Below, one piece after another: positions 19,246 to 28,299 of a DNA stretch of 64,000 bases. Position numbers and translations under genes: made by a program. Origin of the DNA: Kazachstania africana CBS 2517 (lineage: Eukaryota; Ascomycota; Saccharomycetes; Saccharomycetales; Saccharomycetaceae); NCBI RefSeq assembly GCF_000304475.1, contig NC_018951.1, positions 62,001 through 126,000 on the forward strand, given 5' to 3'. The notes below the pieces were generated by a model. That model saw nothing but the letters and a program-made list of their open reading frames with translations, was not told the origin of the DNA and did no database searches. How positions within the stretch are numbered: position 1 is the stretch's first letter; every line of letters starts with the position of its first letter.

Positions 19246-20211
19246 CTAATCTCTTATTCTAGCATAACCTTTCGATATGACATTATGTACGCCAATTCTT
19301 CTGTTTTCTAAGGCGAATAATAAGTCTCGCATGACAATACCGGGTTCTTCTCTTGCTTCTCTAAATCTTAGACCCATATCACCTCTTGTAGCAATATCTG
19401 TAGCGACTTTACCTGCCGAACTTAAAGGAGTGGCAGCTGCTTTATTTACGGAAGAAGTCAACCATCCGTATTGCTTTTTGCTACCTGCTCTTAACCCAGC
19501 TGTAACGTTTGAAGCTCTATGTAAAGTTTCTTCAGAGTCAATTTTATTCTCTAAATCTTCCTTTTCGAGCCCCAAGGCGATTCTTTTTTTTAATCTTCTT
19601 TCTTCTTCCTTCTTCTGTTGTAAAGCCACTGCCCTTAATGCCACTGAAATTTCGCTTCTTCTTCCCGTGTTTATTTGCACACCTTTCCTACGATGTCTCG
19701 ATATGATTAATGAGTTGGTTATTATATCTTTAATGTACATTTCACACGATGAAGAGATCATATTCAATAGAGCAGGATTTTTTTCAAAATTTGAATCGAT
19801 GAGGAAATTTTGATCACGTACTATCTTTTTCATGAATGTACTCAATTGTGTTGGATGCAAGAAAGGTGGATGAGGCGGTACTTTTGCTTGTGATTGACTT
19901 GAACTTCTTGCAGCGGTGACTGATGAGTTTAGTAATGCTTCTTCCGCTTTGACGTCGACCCCTGCAGAAAACAAGACATCCTGCATCTTGCTTGGATCTG
20001 TCTGTGTTGGTGGTTTCACCGAAGATGTTGTGCTTGCAGCTTTCTTAGCAGATTTCTTTCTTTCATCCAGTTTGGGCAATGCCAATCCACTTCCCGTGGA
20101 AGGAATTACAGACGACTCGGAATCCGACTCATCATTGTTCGACAGCTTGCGTTTCTTTTCAGCAGCTTCTTCAGTGGGTTCCCCTGATCTCTTAGCAGGT
20201 GATTCTGGCAT
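19246..20211 (-). CDS. TAF4: Taf4, TFIID subunit
   Basis: TFIID core subunit that pairs with Taf12 through a histone fold. The 321-residue protein has a disordered, charged Ser/Lys-rich N-terminus (1-100). The TAF4 domain follows from about residue 115: LHPTQLSTFMKKIV, an NPALLNMISSSCEMYIKDII helix, ISRHRRKGVQ, and a C-terminal KKQYGWL and VMRDLLFALENRR. S. cerevisiae Taf4 (YMR005W) is 388 residues. It is convergent with the phospholipase gene across only 37 bases and divergent from SLG1. Confidence 0.92.
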   Translation of the reverse strand: MPESPAKRSGEPTEEAAEKKRKLSNNDESDSESSVIPSTGSGLALPKLDERKKSAKKAASTTSSVKPPTQTDPSKMQDVLFSAGVDVKAEEALLNSSVTAARSSSQSQAKVPPHPPFLHPTQLSTFMKKIVRDQNFLIDSNFEKNPALLNMISSSCEMYIKDIITNSLIISRHRRKGVQINTGRRSEISVALRAVALQQKKEEERRLKKRIALGLEKEDLENKIDSEETLHRASNVTAGLRAGSKKQYGWLTSSVNKAAATPLSSAGKVATDIATRGDMGLRFREAREEPGIVMRDLLFALENRRIGVHNVISKGYARIRD

Positions 20212-20787
20212 CTTCCAACGTTATGTACCTCTAGTTTCTGCAACTTGTTGTGCGTAAGAACCTGTTTGATTAATTCCATCCACTTTTAATATTAGCGAGA
20301 TTATCACATTGTACGAAGCACTGAATCATAGAGATCAGATTCGGCCACAATTAACGTACTAACACTCCACTGCATCTAACAGTGAGAGTTGACTGTGACT
20401 GCCTGCTTAAACCAACGCTATATTCAGGGCATGGTGTCCATTCACCGCGTTTTACAGCTGCCGATGCCCTGTCCGTACCAGAGAACTCGGGGGGCCACAC
20501 CTCATCGAACAACACCACCACACCCTGCCATCACCACTCATATACTTCGATCACTCATATACTTCCACCGCAGCCATTGCCAGAGCCCAGTGCAACCCTC
20601 CCAGTTGGCCTTCGCCAGGCTTCTTCTTCTTCTTCTTCTTCTCCAAGAATCGCGTCAATATCAGCCTCTCGCGCAAGGCTTTTTCTTCGAGAATTTCAAA
20701 AAGTCTGGCAAACAAATCCTTGGTATTCTTCAAACTTGACAAGCCCATTAGAGAGGTCTCCAGCGCGTTATTAGAGGTCCAGGAAGT
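20212..20787. promoter_or_regulatory. Divergent TAF4 / SLG1 promoter region
   Basis: This 576-base divergent spacer is noticeably richer in G+C than most spacers here. It contains a (TTC)n tract at about 20622-20642. ORFs in it are low-complexity shadows. I can assign no specific factor site. Confidence 0.5.
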
Positions 20788-21774
20788 ATGTTAAAGACGA
20801 GTTTGTGGTGTGTGGCACTGTTGTGTGGTCTCAGGCCCGCAGTAGCCGTGTCTGAGTTGGGGTGTTACAGTGCGTTACCTTCCGACTGGATCCAACAGGA
20901 TTCGTACGCGTATCAGACTAGTTCATATTGTTCCACCGAATGTAGTGGGTATTCCTATTTCGCAACGTCCAACCATTCAGAGTGTTATTGTGGTAACTCA
21001 GATCCCTCTTCCACAGAGTCTACGAGTGACTCTTGTAATACGTATTGTTACGGCTACGGCTCAGAGATGTGCGGTGGTGAAAACTCGTATTCAGTGTACA
21101 GCCAAAGTGATGAGAGTGTATCGTCGTCAGCGTCGTCGTCGCCGGCATCTTCTTCTTCCAATTCACGAGGTTCTACTCTATCGACGTCTGTGACCTCCGG
21201 TAACACAGATTCTTCTGCATCTTCAATGATCACTGCAACATCAAACGTCCGCACTATATATTCTACTTCGTACGATACACAAGGTGGATCTACAGTGTAC
21301 GTGACAAATACAATAGTGGAAAGTGCTACTGCAACTTCCGATTCCAAATCTTCTTCTTCGTCCAGCAAGAAGAAATCCACTCCCGTAGGTGCAATCGTCG
21401 GTGGGGTCGTAGGAGGTGTCGTCGGTCTCATAGTCATCGCGTGCATCGTGGTCTTCGGTCTCAGGTACTACAACAAACGTAAAGAAGACGAAAGAATGGA
21501 AAAGGAGTATCAAGAAGCCATCAAACCAGTCGAATTCACAAACGACAAAGTCACTTCCTCCTCCTCATACAATAGTCTCAGTGTTGAGAGCAATCACAGC
21601 AATAACAATAACACAACGTACGATAACAACCATGAAACGACGGGGCGCGACTCTTTGTTAATGCCTCCGCCAAACCCATTTGATGACTCAAGACGCATAA
21701 GTAACGGCTCTATTTTCACAGAAGACGATCCAGGACACGTCCTCACAGTCGTGAACCCTGACGAAACAGACTAA
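20788..21774 (+). CDS. SLG1: Wsc1-type cell-wall stress sensor
   Basis: Plasma-membrane sensor that signals wall stress to Rho1-Pkc1 through Rom2. The 328-residue protein has a signal peptide (1-20) and a Cys-rich WSC domain (about 24-105, with ECSGYSYFATSNHSECYCG). A Ser/Thr-rich mannosylated rod (about 108-195) and one membrane span (about 200-227, GAIVGGVVGGVVGLIVIA) follow. The basic then Asn-rich cytoplasmic tail ends in the conserved DDSRRISNGSIF and VVNPDETD region. S. cerevisiae Slg1/Wsc1 (YOR008C) is 378 residues. Its place after TSR3 and SGT2 supports SLG1 over the other WSC paralogues. Confidence 0.9.
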   Translation: MLKTSLWCVALLCGLRPAVAVSELGCYSALPSDWIQQDSYAYQTSSYCSTECSGYSYFATSNHSECYCGNSDPSSTESTSDSCNTYCYGYGSEMCGGENSYSVYSQSDESVSSSASSSPASSSSNSRGSTLSTSVTSGNTDSSASSMITATSNVRTIYSTSYDTQGGSTVYVTNTIVESATATSDSKSSSSSSKKKSTPVGAIVGGVVGGVVGLIVIACIVVFGLRYYNKRKEDERMEKEYQEAIKPVEFTNDKVTSSSSYNSLSVESNHSNNNNTTYDNNHETTGRDSLLMPPPNPFDDSRRISNGSIFTEDDPGHVLTVVNPDETD

Positions 21775-22022
21775 TATATACATCTATATATATATATGAC
21801 ATTATACAATTCAACCAAAAATATTTGCTATATTCAAAAAATTTCCGGGCCTCTCCAGCCCAACCCTATTTTTACCAGCTTCGTAACCCTAGGGCTAGCT
21901 CGCATTTTCCGGGCCTCACGACTCTTTTCGGGGGCGGAAGAAACTTGCGGTATATAATAATATAAGTTTCCATATTTGTAATACAAGAGAGAATCCATAA
22001 CCATCACCATAATAGATACTCA

Positions 22023-23558
22023 ATGTCCCAGCCACATAATAGAGACCTGCAAGCAGTGCCAAAGGAAGAGGAAGTTTTCCTGGACTATCTCCTAAAAGTT
22101 AGACAGAATCTGTCAGATTTAAAGCAGAATAGATCGCAATTTCTAAATTCAAAAGATATTCAATTTACTTATCAACGTGTTTTGACCAAAGTTAGAGAGC
22201 TGGATGAAATTAGAAGACAGAAACATGGAAATTCTCAGGAAACTGAAATTAAGACTTTCGTTCATAGTCCAGAATTACATAATAGAGTCGATAACGTTCT
22301 TGATGACGTTTTCCAGTTATTATCCCTGTGTTTCATCACTTGCGGTTTGAAAAATTCTGCTCCTGCCACATATGCGTCTTTGTCCACCGTACAATCTTTA
22401 TTAGAACATCTTATTGAATCAAAAATCTATACTCATCATGATTTGAAACCTATAAAGGAACGTCTGGATGAAATTGCAAAGATCGTAGATCAAAACTGTG
22501 AAAGTAACACCTATCAAGACGCTTCAACTTTGGATGATGACGATAATGAAGTCTCAAGGATTGATAATGAGAGAAATAAAAATAAAATTGAGCAAAATTT
22601 ACTGTTACAGGCAAAATTAAACCATTGTCTACATGAATATAATTACATTGAATCACAATTAGAAGAGGTGGATCCAAGTTCAAATTCATTAGTCGAAAAA
22701 TTATTTCAAATTAGAAGAAATTTAGTCTCCTTAGTTGAAATTTCAAAATCAAATACTGGTGTTCAGGATCAAATTGATAAAAAGCTGAAGCATTTACAGT
22801 TACAATTAAATGAAATTGAAAACAATCGTGACCCTGACGGTAATTTTGTGTCTATTGAAAGCGGTAACCCAATTATAAAAGGTTCTAACGTCTTAAATGG
22901 TCTTTCTGACGACTGTCACGATTTAATCTCCGATTTAACGCATCATACAAAGACTTTCTTAGACCCTGATTTACAAAATGTGTATGATAACTTAATTGAC
23001 GTTAAGGGATCTCTGGAAAATTTGATGGTAACAAGAAGATGGACATTAAGAGAAACTGATTTATTCTCTTACTTGAAAAAATTAAATGAAATTGATAATT
23101 TAAGAGTAGATGGTAAATTTCCAACAAAATCAGGCAGTACAAAAGGTCAAGCAATTCTTCTGTATCTTCTAAGAAGATGTTATACCTTGATTTATAAACT
23201 TTTGGAAAGTTCAGAACCAGTTTCTGAAGCATTACAACCAATACATAATCAATTATCGACTGTTCGTCGTTGTTTATTGGATTTGAAAAGAATGGGTGGT
23301 GTTAACAACGAAAGAGAACTTTATCCATATCAAATGAAGTTAGCATCTTTGGATAATTTACGTAAAGACGGTAAATTTTATGATTCCAAGGGTAATATTC
23401 CAGAAGGTCAAGGTATATTAAATGCATTGTTAGCTGGCTGTTTTGATATTCTACATGAATTAAAAATTGAAGCTGAAGAACATGAAGAAGATGATGAAGG
23501 CGACAATAACGATGATGACGATGATGATGAACACAAGGATGAAAGTGATGCGCACTAA
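22023..23558 (+). CDS. CUB1: UPF0662 family protein, Cub1-like
   Basis: Conserved fungal protein of the UPF0662 family; the S. cerevisiae member (YPL260W, about 551 residues) has been linked to proteasome function and DNA-damage tolerance, but its biochemical role is unknown. The 511-residue product is largely helical and soluble, with repeated helical modules ending in similar motifs (LDNLRKDGKF, IDNLRVDGKF) and a very acidic tail (about 485-511, run of D/E). It is convergent with APM1, exactly as at YPL260W/YPL259C. No signal peptide or membrane span. Confidence 0.88.
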   Translation: MSQPHNRDLQAVPKEEEVFLDYLLKVRQNLSDLKQNRSQFLNSKDIQFTYQRVLTKVRELDEIRRQKHGNSQETEIKTFVHSPELHNRVDNVLDDVFQLLSLCFITCGLKNSAPATYASLSTVQSLLEHLIESKIYTHHDLKPIKERLDEIAKIVDQNCESNTYQDASTLDDDDNEVSRIDNERNKNKIEQNLLLQAKLNHCLHEYNYIESQLEEVDPSSNSLVEKLFQIRRNLVSLVEISKSNTGVQDQIDKKLKHLQLQLNEIENNRDPDGNFVSIESGNPIIKGSNVLNGLSDDCHDLISDLTHHTKTFLDPDLQNVYDNLIDVKGSLENLMVTRRWTLRETDLFSYLKKLNEIDNLRVDGKFPTKSGSTKGQAILLYLLRRCYTLIYKLLESSEPVSEALQPIHNQLSTVRRCLLDLKRMGGVNNERELYPYQMKLASLDNLRKDGKFYDSKGNIPEGQGILNALLAGCFDILHELKIEAEEHEEDDEGDNNDDDDDDEHKDESDAH

Positions 23559-23771
23559 TCACACACCCTCTCCTCCTTTATGATGATATAGACTCCTCCA
23601 ACACAACCTTAATGTAAATAATTTATATCCATATGAAACATTCGTAGTTTTTTTTAAAAAAAGAAACGTGAAAAATTGTTCTATATAATCTCAAATATAT
23701 TATAAAGAATTGATAACAATATCATAGTCTCCCTTTTTCTTCTTTTCGTTAATTACAGAATTACAACTTTC

Positions 23772-25169
23772 TTAAATCCTTATTGTATAATCATCTCCAC
23801 TTTGAGTGATGTAACGAACCCATGGATAAGTCTTATATTGTAATTTTGGTTCATTTACCTTTAAGTAACGAACTTGAATGCCTGATGTTGTAAAATATGG
23901 GATTTTAAATTTTACTTGAACGGGCTTTTTACTCTGATTACTCACTCTAGTATTTAAATCGTCTTCACCACTTATTGAAGGTAAACCCATTTGTGCGGCC
24001 ATTGAATATTCTTTACCACCTGGGAAACTACTTATTTTCCAGAGAAGCAAATTTTTTTCAGGTAAATATTTAATTTTACCATGAGAGTATTTAAATATTG
24101 GTGAGTCTGCATCTTCTGGTACGGGTATTAAAATTTCAACATTTGTTGCGATAGATTTTTTCTTAATTTGAGCTTTTGCTTTACAATGAATTTCGATCCT
24201 ATAAGTCTGAATACTCACGTCACACCAAATTAAAGGTTTAATTGATGTTGATAATCTATAGTTCATTAAATCAAATTCTCCATCTGGTGGGATAAAAGAA
24301 ATGATCTTTTCATTTTCAAATTTACTCAATCTGACACATTGGTGAAATTTTAAATCTTCCAATTCAATATTTGTTTTCCTCTTATTGCTACCCTCGCTAA
24401 CAATTGAACTTTCATTATTAGTATCGTCAGCATCCTCATCATCACCATTCTTTGCAATACCGATATTATTTCCTTCCAAGTACTTGGTAAAGATGCCTCT
24501 ATCATTGATACCTAATTTAAGATCTGGCATGCCAGATAGACGAGATTTGACTCTTACGTTACCTACAATTTCAGATCTTAGTACTTGACCCTTTTGAGTT
24601 ATTAGCATGTTAATTGATTCGATAATGTCTAAAAATGCTTCGTTTTTCTTGTACTTGATACCTTCTGGTCTCCAACTAACAGAATTAGTTAATTCAGTGG
24701 GTGGTCTTGCAGCATTTCTTTTCTTCTTATGAGCTTTCTCTAATTTGAAAGATTTTGTGGTAATATATTTCTTTAACATCTTAGTTTCAGTGATTTGCGG
24801 TAAACCATAGTCCATCATTTCATCTAACAATTCATAAATGATGATAAAATTGTCCCTTATTGACTCTTCTTCTACAGTTTTCAAATAGCCATCGAGAACA
24901 TCGATTATCTTGTGTAAAAATGCAAAAATTAATGAAATGTTAGCTTGGACTGAAGTAGCCAGAGCGGCTAGATACAAATCATTGTGTTGAATAAACATGT
25001 ATTGGATACCATTGTGAGATATACATGGAGGTAAAAGATTAGATTCTTCTTCTTTATCTGAAAGCAAACTAGAAAATTTATCAATTGCAGAAAGCGGTAT
25101 ATCGTCCCTATATTTTCTTGATAGAAGTGGTTTACCTTTATGGTCACAAAAATAAACAGCAGATGCCAT
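23772..25169 (-). CDS. APM1: AP-1 clathrin adaptor medium (mu1) subunit
   Basis: Cargo-recognition subunit of the AP-1 clathrin adaptor at the trans-Golgi/endosomes. The 465-residue protein has the longin-like N-terminal domain beginning MASAVYFCDHKGKPLL. The phosphorylation/linker region follows, then a mu-homology domain (about 180-465) with CDVSIQTYRIEIHCKAKAQ, FPGGKEYSM and the C-terminal YPWVRYITQSGDDYTIR signature. The frame is open 13 codons further upstream (to 25208) from a non-ATG codon, but the ATG at 25169 gives the conserved start. S. cerevisiae Apm1 is 475 residues. Confidence 0.95.
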   Translation of the reverse strand: MASAVYFCDHKGKPLLSRKYRDDIPLSAIDKFSSLLSDKEEESNLLPPCISHNGIQYMFIQHNDLYLAALATSVQANISLIFAFLHKIIDVLDGYLKTVEEESIRDNFIIIYELLDEMMDYGLPQITETKMLKKYITTKSFKLEKAHKKKRNAARPPTELTNSVSWRPEGIKYKKNEAFLDIIESINMLITQKGQVLRSEIVGNVRVKSRLSGMPDLKLGINDRGIFTKYLEGNNIGIAKNGDDEDADDTNNESSIVSEGSNKRKTNIELEDLKFHQCVRLSKFENEKIISFIPPDGEFDLMNYRLSTSIKPLIWCDVSIQTYRIEIHCKAKAQIKKKSIATNVEILIPVPEDADSPIFKYSHGKIKYLPEKNLLLWKISSFPGGKEYSMAAQMGLPSISGEDDLNTRVSNQSKKPVQVKFKIPYFTTSGIQVRYLKVNEPKLQYKTYPWVRYITQSGDDYTIRI

Positions 25170-25342
25170 ATCAAACAAACCTAAAAAACTGGGAAGATAT
25201 AGAAACACTCTACCGTTACCAAATTGTATTGAAACATTATCCTATTTTTGCATTTTTTTTCATATATATAAGCGAGATGCCTAGCTGTTACTATCGTGAA
25301 AACCGGGTTATGTATATAAATTTATATATAGATATATATAAA

Positions 25343-25886
25343 TTAGTATGTAGAGTAGACGAATGGGAATTGTTCGAGCAGTGTTGCCTGATCTCTATCG
25401 AGGATTGATGCCTGATTGATGGTCAGTACGGGTAATAGCCTTTTGTTTGGGAAATTTAGCCTGTAATTCTGTGAAATTTCGTGCGATGACTTGTATTCAA
25501 TGGAGCAATCGCCTATCAATAAGGTGCAGTTAGTAGTATCCGATGTGAGCCTGCATCTGTTGGTTCGTTCGAATGTCGATACGCAATGTGGCGTAAACTC
25601 AACTAAGTATTTGAAATCTGGTGTCCCTGATCGAGGCAAAAATCTTGAAGTTTTCCACTTTATAAAATTTCACAATCTTGGTGAAATGACACTTCACTTT
25701 AGTGGTTAAGAGACTGGGACGTGATGAAAGAGGGTTTCTCACGTTTGTGTTGTTTATTGGAGGTATGGCGCGATAAATAGGTCTGAGAAGGCCCTGACAA
25801 TTCTCGTCCAATAATGGTTTGATCCAGTCGTGGATGAAAATGGAGTCAGGGCGCGTATGTTGGCTTGTCAATTTCACTGTAGGCAT
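25343..25886 (-). CDS. EST3: Telomerase subunit Est3, expressed through a +1 frameshift
   Basis: Telomerase holoenzyme subunit with an OB fold related to TPP1. Two overlapping minus-strand frames together encode it: zero frame 25886-25605 (94 codons, from MPTVKLTSQ) and +1 frame 25603-25343 (86 codons plus TAA). The zero frame runs CTT AGT then TGA (25601-25599). Slipping on CTT (25607-25605) past the A at 25604 continues as GTT GAG TTT. CTT-AGT-T is the slippery site known for S. cerevisiae EST3, and the junction text (ASIRDTRFQIL then VEFTPHCVS) follows the S. cerevisiae protein as I remember it. Total length is about 180 residues against 181. In S. cerevisiae EST3 lies two genes from URM1, on the same relative strands. 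Confidence 0.9.
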
Positions 25887-26005
25887 ATTTTGTCCTTCAA
25901 TCCTCAATTGAGTAGGTTCAGGGTTGATGTGGTCTATACATAACTTGAAATATCCAAGAGTATTTAAAAAATATAATAATGGTGGAAAATCCAAAAAAAA
26001 AAATT

Positions 26006-26105
26006 GAAACGGACAGGAATTGAACCTGCAACCCTTCGATTGCAATTTTCCGGAAGTTCCAGATTTTAACTGGAGTCGAAAGCTCTACCATTGAGCCACC
26101 GCTTC
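26006..26105 (-). tRNA. tRNA-Trp (CCA), intron-containing
   Basis: A full cloverleaf reads on the minus strand: acceptor GAAGCGG/CCGTTTC, D-arm GGCTCAATGGTAGAGC, anticodon CCA at 26073-26071, and T-arm GCAGGTTCAATTCCTGT. The exons match yeast tRNA-Trp almost base for base. An intron of about 29 bases (about 26069-26041) follows position 37 and contains CTGG, able to pair with CCAG of the anticodon region, as tRNA endonuclease requires. The mature length would be 71 before CCA addition. A run of A on the plus strand just beyond (25992-26003) is the Pol III T-stretch terminator. Confidence 0.95.
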
Positions 26106-26142
26106 AATAATCTTCTGTTTGTATTGTAACTTCAATATGCTT

Positions 26143-26391
26143 ACAAGACAGATAATACAGAGAGAATATGACACGGCTTGTGTATATTCTAATTCAGGGA
26201 CAGAGAGCTTGGAAATCGATCTGATCATATAACTATAGCTAAAAGCGTATCAAAAAGCTTGTCCTCTTTTAATATATAAAATTATAAAGTAAGATAAAAG
26301 ATTAAGAACAAATATGACGAAGAATTCCTTTTTATAGTGTGGAATTCTTCAAGATGACAAAAGTTGCGTCTATGAAAAGTTTTCACTAATA
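26143..26391 (-). mobile_element. Degenerate solo LTR (left copy of a divergent pair)
   Basis: About 250 bases that recur, inverted and diverged, at 26679-26928. Matching blocks include ACAAGACAGATAATA, TATAACTATAGCTAAA, a GAATTC-flanked block with a TATAAAAAG-type TATA element on the minus strand, and GTTGCGTC-ATGAAAAG. A TATA element inside a repeat, lying 38 bases upstream of a tRNA gene, points to a Ty LTR. Exact TG...CA ends are not clear. Identity between copies is roughly two thirds by eye. Confidence 0.65.
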
Positions 26392-26678
26392 TGCAACCAA
26401 ATTCAATAATGTGAAATATTTAATTTAATAGATTGGACAGCGGGTGTCTAGTTTTTGATTCTGGGAAAACAGTCACACGAATTTAGAGCTTAATGTTGTA
26501 GTTTCCCAGTCTATGTTACAACAGTTTGGTTGTATAAGCTGGACTGTCATGTTACGATAGTAAGATATACACTTCGTCTCACTGCTTTTACACATCAAGA
26601 CATCCACGACAGAATCAGTGCACCATTTGATCAAATTATTAAACTTGAGATTTAACAAGATTTTATGTAGTTCTAAGA

Positions 26679-26928
26679 TTAATAAAACCTTTTCATGGAC
26701 GCAACTTTATCTATTGGAGAATTCCACAAACTCCAAATTATAAAAAAGAATTCTCTGTCACTTTGTTTTTAATTTTGTATCAACTTTATAACTTAATATA
26801 CAGAAAGAATGGAGCTTTTAATACGCCTTTAGCTATAGTTATAAGATCAGAGCTGTTTTCGCCACTCCTGCTCCTGACTTAGAATATACGCAATCCGTGC
26901 GATATTGCACCGACTATTATCTGTCTTG
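26679..26928 (+). mobile_element. Degenerate solo LTR (right copy of a divergent pair)
   Basis: Inverted partner of the repeat at 26143-26391, read on the plus strand. Markers in order are CTTTTCATGGACGCAAC, TATAAAAAAGAATTC, TTTAGCTATAGTTATAAGATCAGA and TATTATCTGTCTTGT. The two copies point away from each other, with about 290 bases between them that hold no recognisable Ty coding sequence. The spacer contains a TGTTACAACA word (26515-26524) resembling an LTR end. Confidence 0.6.
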
Positions 26929-27064
26929 TTACCGCATTGAACCTAAAATACATTTTCTATACTAAACAGTTTATTGACTCTTGTCTAAACTCTTATTATC
27001 AAAAAACAACTTCAGTGATACTCGTTCCCTTCTTTTTGTAAATGTTTGAGCGAGATTGTGATGG

Positions 27065-27110
27065 GTCCATAATACTATAGCACAAATTGTTAGACGAGAA
27101 TATTATGGAC
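27065..27110. repeat. 10-bp perfect inverted repeat
   Basis: GTCCATAATA (27065-27074) and TATTATGGAC (27101-27110) are exact reverse complements around a 26-base loop, in the spacer before the secreted-protein gene. Function unknown. Confidence 0.6.
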
Positions 27111-27179
27111 TGGTAAATGACCACGAAGAGTGTGAACGCAACGGTTTACCCTAATAGGAAGGCTCAGAAACTGTATAAA

Positions 27180-27210
27180 TATCGTGCAACATCGTGCAAC
27201 ATCGTGCAAG
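27180..27210 (+). repeat. Three tandem copies of a 10-bp unit (ATCGTGCAAC)
   Basis: ATCGTGCAAC is repeated three times (last copy ends AAG), directly after a TATAAATA word and just before the 113-bp promoter repeat. It is not present before the second copy of that promoter. Confidence 0.85.
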
Positions 27211-27215
27211 TGAAA

Positions 27216-27328
27216 ATTTTTCATCATGTCGTCGACGAGAGTGTCATGAATTTATAAGGTATAAATAGACACCATCTAGTATCGAAACAACATCTTTTTC
27301 TCTTTTATAGAAGATACCTCTTGTATGG
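27216..27328 (+). promoter_or_regulatory. Promoter repeat, copy 1 (TATA box GGTATAAATAGA)
   Basis: A 113-base segment ending at the start of the secreted-protein gene contains GGTATAAATAGAC (from 27258) and a pyrimidine-rich leader (TCTTTTTCTCTTTTATAGAAGATA). The same segment recurs at 28988-29100 with about six mismatches (about 95% identity). Confidence 0.8.
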
Positions 27329-27341
27329 AAAAATAAGGATA

Positions 27342-28199
27342 ATGCATATATCATCTGTAATTCTATTTTTCACACTTTTATTAACCAGAGCTAATGCCAG
27401 CCAGCCCTCAAGGTACCCCATGCATTATGTATGGTACGGTCTAACAAATAGCTCCGCGGTAGTGCATAACGTACTCGCGTGTTTGTATGCAGTACCTCAT
27501 ACTGGAGACATACAAGTAGGGTTAACTGATGATGGTTCATTAGGATTATACGTAAATACGACTAGGTTTAACAAAACAGCCGTTGTGAACACGTGGACAT
27601 TCTGTTATGATTATTTTAATGCTACGTTCAAGAACGACCTTGAATTCGGTAGCGAGCAATTAGATGATCTGACAGACCAGACTTCCTTAAGTTACTTTGT
27701 TACCTCCAATCGTCTCGTAGACGTAGATAGATGGCCGCGAAGACAGGTGAGTGACAGTCTACACGGAAACAGCAGTAACGCATACGCTAAGAGGACGGAA
27801 TACTACGAGTTCTTTTGGGACTGGGACACTGGATGCGGTAGTTCGGACATGGCAGAAACTCAGGAAGGTGATTGTATATCGTTTAAGAATCCATTTAAAT
27901 CATTCGAATTTAGTAATCCTTCGACAACGCACTCTATGAAGGGATGGGTATGGCCTCATCATGATTGCCAGAACGGTAATGAGCACACGTACTCTGTGGC
28001 TACTAGTAGCCACTCGGGGTGTAAGGACAGGAAATCATATTCGTATCTAGCGGAATTCAGCGATGACAGCGGCTATTCAACCAACACAGTACATTCATTA
28101 TATACAGCGGTAGTGAGCTACACTACTGCAGCTTTTAAATCAGTAGTGGTCATGATTACAGCTACAGCGGTAACCATCCTACTTGTAACACCCAAGTGA
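27342..28199 (+). CDS. Secreted Cys-containing protein, killer-preprotoxin-like layout, family unknown
   Basis: Intact 285-residue ORF from the first ATG after the TATA box. It has a clear signal peptide (about 1-20), nine or so N-X-S/T sequons, Cys at about 47, 88, 165, 178, 209 and 227, and two dibasic Kex2-type sites (RR at 133-134, KR at 150-151). A hydrophobic C-terminal segment (about 264-282) could be a membrane or GPI signal. A WPHHDC motif (204-209) is shared with the broken paralogue 1.8 kb downstream. Secretion, Kex2 sites and location beside Ty relics recall chromosomal killer-toxin genes, but I do not recognise the family and toxicity is unproven. A wall or surface protein is an alternative. 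Confidence 0.6.
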   Translation: MHISSVILFFTLLLTRANASQPSRYPMHYVWYGLTNSSAVVHNVLACLYAVPHTGDIQVGLTDDGSLGLYVNTTRFNKTAVVNTWTFCYDYFNATFKNDLEFGSEQLDDLTDQTSLSYFVTSNRLVDVDRWPRRQVSDSLHGNSSNAYAKRTEYYEFFWDWDTGCGSSDMAETQEGDCISFKNPFKSFEFSNPSTTHSMKGWVWPHHDCQNGNEHTYSVATSSHSGCKDRKSYSYLAEFSDDSGYSTNTVHSLYTAVVSYTTAAFKSVVVMITATAVTILLVTPK

Positions 28200-28299
28200 T
28201 TGAACTGATTAAAATAAATAAAGCTGCGAATAAAAATAAAACTTAAAAATATCAAAAAAATTAAAGAATTTAGAAGAATATATAAATGGAATATAATAT

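Noticed and set aside
25343..25639. Two independent small minus-strand proteins instead of EST3
   Set aside because: The second frame has no ATG, and the two parts align in order with the two halves of Est3 across a known slippery heptamer.
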